A model generated the notes under the pieces. It ran no database searches. It was not told where the DNA came from and saw only the letters and a program-made list of their open reading frames with translations. This document shows, one piece after another, positions 1 through 5,103 of a stretch of DNA of 10,633 nt. This stretch comes from Candidatus Thorarchaeota archaeon (GTDB lineage: Archaea; Asgardarchaeota; Thorarchaeia; Thorarchaeales; Thorarchaeaceae). The DNA lies in contig DAOWNS010000040.1 in assembly GCA_030642465.1 (NCBI GenBank), forward strand, positions 1 through 10,633, given 5' to 3'. The translations under genes and the position numbers were made by a program. Every line of letters starts with the position of its first letter. Position 1 is the first letter of the stretch.

Positions 1-488
1 TAGACAGGGCAGAGCTGGAGAAGATGAAGACGGTCAGGCATTTCGTGCCTGAAACAATCAATGGACTCATCGCCCAGCGCAAGGCGGAGTATCACGAGGT
101 GCACAAGATTGGTACCGATATGGCAGTCCCAGCCGAGGCACTGCGAGAGTATTTGAAGTTCTATCGTGACACTCTTGAAGCGCAGGGAATGGAATACGTT
201 ATTTTCGGTCATATCGGGGATGCGCATCTGCACGTGAACATGATTCCGCGAAACAACGAGGAAGTCCAACAGGGAATGGACAACTACATGCTCTTTGCGA
301 AGAAGGCGGTTGAGCTGGGCGGTACAGTTGCAGCTGAGCACGGAATTGGCAAGCTGAAAGTGCCCTTCTTAGAGGCCATGTACGGCCAGAAAGGCATAGC
401 AGAAATGCAGGCTGTCAAAAGGGCTCTTGATCCAAAGTGGCTTCTCAACAGGGGAAATATCATTGCTGTGCCTGCGGAATTTGCATAG
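1..488 (+). CDS. FAD-linked oxidase/dehydrogenase, C-terminal part (5' end outside window)
   Basis: This is the C-terminal domain of a GlcD/D-lactate dehydrogenase-type flavoprotein (FAD-oxidase_C family), which oxidises a 2-hydroxyacid or similar substrate. The frame is already open at base 3, seven codons before the first ATG at 24, so the ATG is internal and the N-terminal FAD-binding domain lies upstream of the window; about 161 residues are visible. Family hallmarks are the His-rich strand FGHIGDAHLHVNMIP, the GGTVAAEHGIGKLK segment that follows it, and the terminal signature RALDPKWLLNRGNII just before the TAG stop. The substrate cannot be told from this part. D-lactate, glycolate, a related 2-hydroxyacid or an alkyl-DHAP-synthase-like role are all possible. 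The last 29 bases overlap the end of a convergent minus-strand gene. Confidence 0.9.
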   Translation, partial: DRAELEKMKTVRHFVPETINGLIAQRKAEYHEVHKIGTDMAVPAEALREYLKFYRDTLEAQGMEYVIFGHIGDAHLHVNMIPRNNEEVQQGMDNYMLFAKKAVELGGTVAAEHGIGKLKVPFLEAMYGQKGIAEMQAVKRALDPKWLLNRGNIIAVPAEFA

Positions 489-810
489 CTTTGATACTGT
501 TTTGTTCAAGGGCTAGGTTTTCCACCTGCTTGATCTTCTCATAGAGATTGGATTCTTCTTTACAGAGTCTGTTCATATCCCGAATACCCAAAGCAGACCA
601 GTACGCCTGAATTACCTCAGTAACGGTTTTGATGTTTCCTTCCTCACACTCGACGATGCTTTCCTTCATCTCATCAGCCAACTCTTCGACGCTCCTCTTC
701 CGTATCTTAACTCTAGCCCAGAAGTCGCACATCTTGCCTCTACAAGGTCCCTTGACTAACACACAGTGTGCCATTGGAAAACATCTCGGTGGTGTGACGT
801 TCGCGACCAT
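460..810 (-). CDS. Small Cys-rich protein of unknown function
   Basis: I do not recognise the family of this 116-residue protein. Its N-terminus carries four cysteines, C10, C16, C23 and C28 (C-x5-C-x6-C-x4-C), followed by a basic stretch (RVKIRKR). This could bind a metal or an Fe-S cluster, though the spacing is not a standard one. The rest is acidic and probably helical, with isolated cysteines at 54 and 83 and a heptad-like region near residues 80-102. There is no signal peptide or membrane segment. The ATG at 810 is fixed by a TAA four codons upstream. No Shine-Dalgarno site is seen, and a TATA-like box lies about 34 bases before the ATG, so the message may be nearly leaderless. The 3' end overlaps the convergent oxidase gene by 29 bases. 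The second half, with little similarity to anything I know, is the weaker part of the call. Confidence 0.6.
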   Translation of the reverse strand: MVANVTPPRCFPMAHCVLVKGPCRGKMCDFWARVKIRKRSVEELADEMKESIVECEEGNIKTVTEVIQAYWSALGIRDMNRLCKEESNLYEKIKQVENLALEQNSIKAMQIPQAQQ

Positions 811-837
811 CTTGTTTTCTTAAACGTTACTCTAGGT

Positions 838-849
838 CAGTATATTGAA
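838..849 (-). promoter_or_regulatory. TATA-like box for the Cys-rich gene ending at 460
   Basis: On the minus strand this reads TTCAATATACTG. It sits about 34 bases before the ATG at 810, so transcription would begin about 7 bases before the start codon, which fits the missing Shine-Dalgarno site. It lies just past the stop of the next gene upstream, so the two genes need not share a transcript. Confidence 0.4.
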
Positions 850-855
850 GAGAAC

Positions 856-1131
856 CTAGTCTGATTCCTCTCTTACATCTTCTGCGATTTCATTCAATCT
901 ATCTTGCACCTCTGGTAGTGCTCCGTGATAGGGCGACATGAACATGGGGCGGCCCGCGAACAAAGATCCGCACCCAAATAGTGGAAGTAGAATCAGTACG
1001 CCAAACGTCACAGCTGAAAACCAATCGATAACACCAGATGCGGCAGTAATGGTCATCACAGAAGCGACAAGCCCGACTATCAGTAAAAGACAGATGTAGT
1101 AGCCAAGAGAACGTTCTGAGGATGAACTCAC
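856..1131 (-). CDS. Small two-helix membrane protein, unknown function
   Basis: This 91-residue protein has two hydrophobic segments, roughly residues 11-32 and 38-58, joined by a short ASGVID turn, and a soluble acidic tail (about 62-91, ending EIAEDVREESD). The topology is a helical hairpin with a cytoplasmic or external tail. I do not recognise a family. The start is a GTG at 1129-1131. An in-frame TGA lies 13 codons upstream and no ATG intervenes. GGAG lies immediately upstream, only two bases from the GTG, which is closer than usual. The stop is TAG. No partner is evident: the downstream gene appears to have its own promoter. Confidence 0.6.
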   Translation of the reverse strand: MSSSSERSLGYYICLLLIVGLVASVMTITAASGVIDWFSAVTFGVLILLPLFGCGSLFAGRPMFMSPYHGALPEVQDRLNEIAEDVREESD

Positions 1132-1310
1132 GTCTCCAACCCAGTTACCGCTAATGATGTGTAAGCGTCATAAGGTTAGCCGTCACAGCAACCTAATCAT
1201 TGGACGAACAGAAATCAATTTCATCAAAAAGCGAATCGAATGGGGACGGTGTCGCCCCCACTCGCTGGTAGTTGTGGATTATAGGTCTATGAACGCATGG
1301 AGAGAAACAA

Positions 1311-1565
1311 TTATTGTCTTCCCTCAATACCATGCATGCAATACCAACCCCCCTTCAATTCGTACTTTTGGAATACTGGGCAGGCAAAGCAACTACAGCC
1401 CTTATCTTCGATCTCAGCGGCTGGCTTCTCTGAAGCACCACGTGCACAGAACAGCGCATGCGGCTTGACAGTGTTGAGAGCGTTGGGCTTGAATGTGGGA
1501 CAAGGTCCGCAGAATTTCTTGCAGATCTCCATATTCTCCGGTGTATCAAGAACTTTTTGTACCAT
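1311..1565 (-). CDS. DUF2769 family Cys-rich protein
   Basis: This 84-residue protein matches the archaeal DUF2769 pattern. CKKFCGPCPTFK (C15, C19, C22) is followed by LFCARGAS (C40), then GCSCFACPVFQKYEL (C57, C59, C62) and a final WYC (C76). The eight conserved cysteines suggest Fe-S or zinc binding. The biochemical role of the family is not established as far as I know. It is cytoplasmic, with no signal or membrane segment. The ATG at 1563-1565 is supported by an AGGTG Shine-Dalgarno site seven bases upstream and a TATA-like box further up. The gene stands alone. Long plus-strand frames over the same bases are antisense shadows. Confidence 0.85.
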   Translation of the reverse strand: MVQKVLDTPENMEICKKFCGPCPTFKPNALNTVKPHALFCARGASEKPAAEIEDKGCSCFACPVFQKYELKGGWYCMHGIEGRQ

Positions 1566-1572
1566 TCTAAAA

Positions 1573-1577
1573 CACCT
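1573..1577 (-). promoter_or_regulatory. Shine-Dalgarno site of the DUF2769 gene
   Basis: The minus strand reads AGGTG, seven bases before the ATG at 1565. This fixes the start of the DUF2769 protein. Confidence 0.6.
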
Positions 1578-1602
1578 AGGTAGGTTTCAGGCTGTAACTT
1601 CT

Positions 1603-1617
1603 GGTATAAGTGTTTTC
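1603..1617 (-). promoter_or_regulatory. BRE/TATA-like promoter of the DUF2769 gene
   Basis: The minus strand reads GAAAACACTTATACC, a purine-rich BRE-like stretch followed by a TATA-like core. Transcription would begin near 1580 and give a leader of about 15 bases that contains the AGGTG ribosome site. Confidence 0.5.
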
Positions 1618-1680
1618 AAGGGGCCGTTGAGGGACTTGTGAGTCCTCTATGCAATGTGTAACATGACGACCTGCATCGAG

Positions 1681-2139
1681 TTACTCTTTGCGTGTGAGTG
1701 GCGGTTCCGCATGAGGGCTCCGGGGTGAGCTATCTCCCGTTCCGTGCATGTCTGGCTTTGTCCATTCTCCTAAGCCTTTCAGATGTTCTGCTTTCTCAGC
1801 GGCGTCGTGAAACTCAGCAACAGTGGCCACGTAATTCCCTTCCTTGTCCCGGATTGGATAGATGTACTCGTAGATGATTCTCCCAATGAAATTGACCCAA
1901 CCGTCGTACTTCTCCAGCTTACCACTCTTCATCTCGCCTATCATCTTCAAGACTCCGGGCTCTGCTCTTTCCGGATGGCATCTGAGAAGGGAGCTTCCGA
2001 TTCTTTCTTCGGGGTCTTGCTGAAGCATTTCTCCGGCCTTTCGATTGAACAGCACAATCTTGTCATCCTTGTCAAGAACGACTAGACCTACGTTGAGAGT
2101 ATCAACGATCCTTTCTAGGGTTTCCAAAGGCAGTTCCAT
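1681..2139 (-). CDS. Single-domain PAS protein (PAS_10-like)
   Basis: This 152-residue cytoplasmic protein is one PAS sensory domain plus a tail. Residues 5-45 hold the PAS N-terminal core (LERIVDTLNVGLVVLDKDDKIV, then FNRKAGEMLQ). The middle has SSLLRCHPERA with C54-H55-P56, then KMIGEMKSGKLEKYDGWVNF and YIYPIRDKEGNYVATVAEFHD. This layout, with its CHP motif and IxDxxGxY strand, is that of PAS_10, the type found at the C-terminus of DUF438 proteins. Family members may bind a ligand such as heme, but that is not shown here. Residues about 130-152 form a Pro/Ser/His-rich, probably unstructured tail. There is no kinase or DNA-binding domain, so the partner is unknown. I start at the ATG at 2137-2139 because GAGGTG lies seven bases before it. 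An in-frame start 14 codons further out (2181) adds only a poor-quality extension. Confidence 0.8.
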   Translation of the reverse strand: MELPLETLERIVDTLNVGLVVLDKDDKIVLFNRKAGEMLQQDPEERIGSSLLRCHPERAEPGVLKMIGEMKSGKLEKYDGWVNFIGRIIYEYIYPIRDKEGNYVATVAEFHDAAEKAEHLKGLGEWTKPDMHGTGDSSPRSPHAEPPLTRKE

Positions 2140-2146
2140 TGTCCAA

Positions 2147-2152
2147 CACCTC
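2147..2152 (-). promoter_or_regulatory. Shine-Dalgarno site deciding the PAS gene start
   Basis: GAGGTG on the minus strand lies seven bases before the ATG at 2139. It lies inside the longer in-frame reading that begins at 2181, and so favours the shorter protein. Confidence 0.6.
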
Positions 2153-2346
2153 GACTGCAATACAGATTGATACCTCCACACAAAAGGTCTTCTAATTCAA
2201 TGGATACTATCAAGCATTCATCGCTTATTGGTTCACGCAATTGAAAGCGCTGAACCAAACTCTATTATTAATGAAATCTCAAAATTTCCAGAGTCTTGTG
2301 ATGTCAGAGATTTCAGGAATGGCTGTCACATGACTTGTTAAGATGT

Positions 2347-2353
2347 GAGGTGA
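2347..2353 (+). promoter_or_regulatory. Shine-Dalgarno site before the M14 gene
   Basis: GAGGTGA is a near-perfect ribosome site. It lies 12 bases from the TTG at 2366 but only six bases from an in-frame ATC at 2360, where spacing would be normal. The spacing raises doubt about the usual TTG call. Confidence 0.55.
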
Positions 2354-2365
2354 ATTAACATCCGA

Positions 2366-4081
2366 TTGCTCTCAAGTGCTCTTGTCGTGCTTCTTCTAGT
2401 TTCCACATTTGCTCTCTCTGTAGGTGCTGCTACTACTTCGGACGATGCGATTTCAACACTTGCTATCGAACGTGTTGAAACAGCCTCCGTTGACCGGACA
2501 TGGTCTGACATATCTCTAATCTATCAAAATGAGTGGCATGATCCAGCTGAGGTTGATGAGGAGATTGAGATAATCCATAGTGCAGTCCCCGAACTTGTGG
2601 ATATTGAAATAATCGGGCAAAGCTATCTGGGGAGAAATATCACCTGTGTTCGAATCACCAACGAACAGAATACTGAACAGAAAGCAAAGACCCAGGTTAA
2701 CGCGCATCATCATGCTCGGGAACAAATCACAGTTGAGCTTTCCTTGCGCTTTATCATCTATCTGCTTAACAGCTATGGTGAAGATGAAACAATAACCGAG
2801 TATGTTGACACTCAGGAAATCTTTGTTATTCCTACATTGAATCCAGACGGCCTTGAACGTGTAGTCAATGAAGAAGATTATTGGCTCAGAAAGAACCTCC
2901 GTCCCTATGATGATGACGGTGATGGTTTGTTTGATGAAGATCCGTGGGATGACGAGGATGGCGACGGTTTTGTTTCAGGATTTGATGTCTACACCAAAAC
3001 GGTTCCTGACGGGCCACCCGTATTTCAATACACCTACTATGAAGGCATAGACGATGATGGTGATGGTCTCTTCAATGAAGACTACATTGGACTTGTTGAC
3101 CTTAATCGCAACTATGCAACTGGTTGGGGTTCGGGAAGCTCATCGTCAGATGTGAGGTCTCAGGTATACCGCGGTCCTACAGCCTTCTCAGAACCAGAAA
3201 CGCAAGCCTACAGGGATTGGACAAGCAAACACACATTCGCCATGGTGTACTCACTTCACTCAGGCATTAACGCAACATTCTTTCCTACGGATTACTATGA
3301 CAACTGGTATGAAGGCCTACTCTACAACCGTGTAGTCCAAGATTTCGCAGCAATGTACCCTGTGGGATTCAATGAATTATATGGTTCCGCCGCACAGATT
3401 TCTAGTGGGCAATACGATAAGCCTCAGCTTGCTTCGGCTCCATCAGGTATGTGGGGGGCATGGATGTATGTTGAACGAGGAACGACCCTTCCCATCACTT
3501 TTGAGGTCTATCACAATGGGTCTGCTGATGCTCCTTCAACCTACACAGATATTGTTGACAACTCTACGCATTTGATTCAAGAATGGCATGAGATCTATGC
3601 CTACTTTACACCTGATGATGCATACATTGAGGATCTCTGGCAACACTACATTCCAGCATTCGATTATCTGCTTGAGATGACACCAAGACTAGATGCTACT
3701 CTTGGCGTTGCTTCAGCCGCCACTCAAGAGGGAGAGGAAATGTCGCTAAGTGTTAGTATCAGTTGCCTTAGCCCTCGGCTCGGTACTGAGGATGGGATTG
3801 AACTCAGAGGTGAGGATGGCACTCTGCTTCATTCATGGGGTGCTCTTGATATAAGAAACTCACATATATTGCCCATCACAATCACATTGCCCGTCAATCT
3901 GAATGACACGGGCTATATCATGCGGCTCGGCAATGAGTATTCAGGCTACACACAATTCTTGCTTACTTCTAGAGCTTCAAGCTCAACTCTTGATATTCTA
4001 TTGCCAGCAATTGTCATTGTGACTCTAGTTGCTGTTGTGATAGTTGTGTACTATGTGAAAGCATACAGCAAAACTCACTAG
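2366..4081 (+). CDS. Secreted, membrane-anchored M14 zinc carboxypeptidase
   Basis: This M14-family metallopeptidase would remove C-terminal residues from peptides outside the cell. Counting from the TTG at 2366 (571 residues), residues 1-22 are a signal peptide. The zinc site is HHHARE (H116, E119) with H298 in YSLHSG. Substrate-binding residues are R175 (WLRKN) and N247-R248 (DLNRNY). The catalytic Glu is E380 in ITFEVY. NPDG is at 159-162. Between NPDG and DLNRN are acidic DxDGDG loops at about 182-192, 195-202 and 229-239, resembling calcium-binding loops. A beta-rich region covers about 440-535, a membrane helix 541-563, and a short basic tail follows. Several N-x-S/T sites fit an external location. 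The start is uncertain: TTG is the only conventional codon, but an ATC at 2360 has better Shine-Dalgarno spacing and would add Met-Arg, supplying the missing basic n-region. Substrate preference cannot be read from sequence. Confidence 0.9.
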   Translation: MLSSALVVLLLVSTFALSVGAATTSDDAISTLAIERVETASVDRTWSDISLIYQNEWHDPAEVDEEIEIIHSAVPELVDIEIIGQSYLGRNITCVRITNEQNTEQKAKTQVNAHHHAREQITVELSLRFIIYLLNSYGEDETITEYVDTQEIFVIPTLNPDGLERVVNEEDYWLRKNLRPYDDDGDGLFDEDPWDDEDGDGFVSGFDVYTKTVPDGPPVFQYTYYEGIDDDGDGLFNEDYIGLVDLNRNYATGWGSGSSSSDVRSQVYRGPTAFSEPETQAYRDWTSKHTFAMVYSLHSGINATFFPTDYYDNWYEGLLYNRVVQDFAAMYPVGFNELYGSAAQISSGQYDKPQLASAPSGMWGAWMYVERGTTLPITFEVYHNGSADAPSTYTDIVDNSTHLIQEWHEIYAYFTPDDAYIEDLWQHYIPAFDYLLEMTPRLDATLGVASAATQEGEEMSLSVSISCLSPRLGTEDGIELRGEDGTLLHSWGALDIRNSHILPITITLPVNLNDTGYIMRLGNEYSGYTQFLLTSRASSSTLDILLPAIVIVTLVAVVIVVYYVKAYSKTH

Positions 4082-4273
4082 CGTGCCCGTTCCTCTCGCA
4101 AATTTAGAGAAAGCCCCGAGCTGAATCCATGTCTGAGGAATTTCCTTGACAGGAGTATGACCTGCATGACACATGACCATATTAGAATGAGTCATGACTT
4201 TTCAGTCACCGGGGGCGCACACGGAGCCTACAAAAACAACCAGCGACGCGCAGGGGCGAAAGCCTCCACATGA
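4082..4273 (+). other. Gene-poor stretch after the M14 gene; frame open past its TAG
   Basis: No convincing gene lies here. The M14 frame stays open for 63 codons past its TAG to a TGA at 4271-4273. The product would be rich in Arg, Ser and His with no recognisable motif, and such a length is not rare by chance. A small inverted repeat (CATGAC at 4172-4177, GTCATG at 4191-4196) followed by ACTTTT could mark transcription termination. No tRNA or known RNA is recognised. Confidence 0.3.
4172..4203 (+). terminator. Possible hairpin plus T-tract terminator after the M14 gene
   Basis: A six-base inverted repeat, CATGAC/GTCATG, has a 13-base loop and is followed by a short T-run (ACTTTTCA). It lies about 90 bases past the M14 stop. 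The stem is short and another CATGAC copy sits just upstream, so support is weak. Confidence 0.25.
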
Positions 4274-4447
4274 TTACAAGAAGTCCTCCATGGCGCCCAC
4301 CCTCTTTCTACGTTCGATTAATTCAGAACTTGACCGTGCACTGCATTCATCGTTATTAGCCTCCAATTGGGCGGGCACTACGCATCTCTTCGTAGTGCAG
4401 CTAGAGATACGCTTTTCCATCACTTGGCAATTGAGGCACGACGCCAG
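4274..4447 (-). other. Open extension past the TAG of the winged-helix/zinc-ribbon gene
   Basis: Reading through the TAG at 4448-4450 gives 57 further codons. They begin LASCLNCQVMEK and end KRVGAMEDFL, with cysteines at extension positions 4, 7, 17, 22 and 35, including one C-x2-C pair. The charged, Cys-containing composition looks more protein-like than noise, but no family is recognised. A perfect 8-bp inverted repeat lies within it. This accounts for the minus strand of part of the gene-free stretch between 4082 and 4447. Confidence 0.3.
4375..4398. repeat. Perfect 8-bp inverted repeat (hairpin)
   Basis: GCACTACG (4375-4382) and CGTAGTGC (4391-4398) are exact reverse complements around an eight-base loop. 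On the minus strand the hairpin begins about 50 bases after the TAG at 4448. No T-run follows on the minus strand, so it is not a classic terminator for that gene. Confidence 0.5.
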
Positions 4448-4807
4448 CTATAGCCTTTCGGCCGTAACAACTAGACTTGCGCCGCAGTGGGGGCAACGAA
4501 CGGTGTCCGGACCTACCCAGTCAACTTCCTCTGGGTTCACATCTGCTCCACACTTATGGCATGTCGGGGGTATTCTTCTCGTGAGCAAGACTTCACGCTC
4601 GATGATTCTCTCCACACCTATGCCACTTGGCTCAGGCTCCTCACCGCGGATGAATGTATCGTCCTCGACAGCACCGTAAAGCGTTTCCTGGGCAATTGAC
4701 TCGTTCAGAATCTGTCGAACCTTGTCAGACTGAACTCCCGATACCTTGGCGATTTCGTCTACGGTGATTCTCTCGTGGTTTTTTGCAACCCGAATTACCC
4801 TGTTCAC
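4448..4807 (-). CDS. Winged-helix and zinc-ribbon protein (conventional reading of a probably longer gene)
   Basis: The conventional reading from a GTG at 4805-4807 gives 119 residues. Residues 1-55 form a winged-helix-like domain (ERITVDEIAKVSGVQSDKV, then the wing LYGAVEDDTFIRG). A C-terminal zinc ribbon has C83-x2-C86 and C105-x2-C108 (CHKC and CPHC). This GTG has no Shine-Dalgarno site, and the 25 codons upstream in the same frame encode a clear membrane segment followed by a basic stretch (RAIRHVNRVIRVAKNHERI). The GTG is therefore probably internal and the native protein membrane-anchored with the winged helix in the cytoplasm. Such proteins may read signals at the membrane or bind nucleic acid or partners, but the function is unknown. 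The TAG stop just after the ribbon gives a natural end, although the frame remains open beyond it. Confidence 0.65.
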   Translation of the reverse strand: MNRVIRVAKNHERITVDEIAKVSGVQSDKVRQILNESIAQETLYGAVEDDTFIRGEEPEPSGIGVERIIEREVLLTRRIPPTCHKCGADVNPEEVDWVGPDTVRCPHCGASLVVTAERL

Positions 4808-4947
4808 ATGACGTATGGCCCTACCCCCAACGGCGAGAGAAACAGCTCCAACGAGGATTGCCAGAACCCCAGATCTATATGTCTAAAGGCAGAACTCCGC
4901 ATACTGAAGGGCTGTTTCTGTTGTTACAGGATGATGTGTGAGTCCCG

Positions 4948-5034
4948 CTACGAAACTCCAGTAGCCGTGCATACCCCAACCGTTGCCATCATGCCTACGA
5001 TTACTAGAACAAGACCAACGCCACACGCTTTCAT
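4948..5034 (-). other. Short ORF encoding the likely first membrane helix of the broken gene
   Basis: This encodes 28 residues, nearly all one hydrophobic helix after Met-Lys-Ala-Cys. AGGAGA lies eight bases before the ATG, the best ribosome site in this neighbourhood. It ends in TAG. It is either the original N-terminus of the winged-helix/zinc-ribbon gene, shifted out of frame, or a separate tiny membrane protein. The first is favoured because the downstream reading lacks any start of its own. Confidence 0.4.
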
Positions 5035-5075
5035 ACGAATCTTCTCCTATCAAGGCTGGCGAGGCCAAGGTTCGC

Positions 5076-5090
5076 ACTTAAATTTGATTA
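5076..5090 (-). promoter_or_regulatory. TATA-like box before the ATG at 5034
   Basis: The minus strand reads CAAATTTAAGTG about 45-55 bases before the ATG at 5034, so a transcript would begin near 5055 and carry the AGGAGA site. It lies between adenosylhomocysteinase and the broken gene, showing that the latter was once a unit starting at 5034. Confidence 0.35.
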
Positions 5091-5103
5091 CTCGTTGCTG
5101 TGT

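Larger units (their letters stand above)
4274..5034 (-). pseudogene. Disrupted gene: membrane-anchored winged-helix/zinc-ribbon protein
   Basis: Several pieces look like one gene with lesions. An ATG at 5034, with AGGAGA eight bases upstream and a TATA-like box before that, opens a hydrophobic N-terminus (KACGVGLVLVIVGMM and on) that stops at a TAG (4948-4950). A second membrane segment, RSGVLAILVGAVSLAVGG, lies at 4824-4877 in a different frame. It is in frame with the winged-helix/zinc-ribbon domains but has no ATG, GTG or TTG before it, and a TAG at 4883-4885. The same frame continues past the TAG at 4448-4450 for 57 codons to a TAA at 4274-4276. A two-helix, winged-helix, zinc-ribbon layout makes structural sense only if these pieces were once joined, needing at least a frameshift and one stop repaired. 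Sequence error, true decay or recoding cannot be separated from this window. Confidence 0.5.

Noticed and set aside
1154..1641. Two overlapping plus-strand frames of 104 and 114 codons.
   Set aside because: They lie across the DUF2769 gene, whose eight conserved cysteines and ribosome site on the minus strand are convincing. The plus-strand products are unlike proteins.
4448..4450. Pyrrolysine use at in-frame TAG codons.
   Set aside because: Several intact genes in the window end at natural length in TAG. No pyl gene is seen, and winged-helix/zinc-ribbon proteins are not known pyrrolysine proteins. Kept only as a possibility to test.
4194..4679. A 161-codon plus-strand frame.
   Set aside because: It is antisense to the winged-helix/zinc-ribbon gene, has low-complexity Ser/Thr/Pro content, no ribosome site, and no recognisable domain. 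The reverse strand carries clear motifs.
4883..5077. A 64-codon minus-strand frame starting at a GTG at 5077.
   Set aside because: The overlapping ATG at 5034 in another frame has a good ribosome site and encodes a clear membrane helix. The 64-codon product looks random in its first half.
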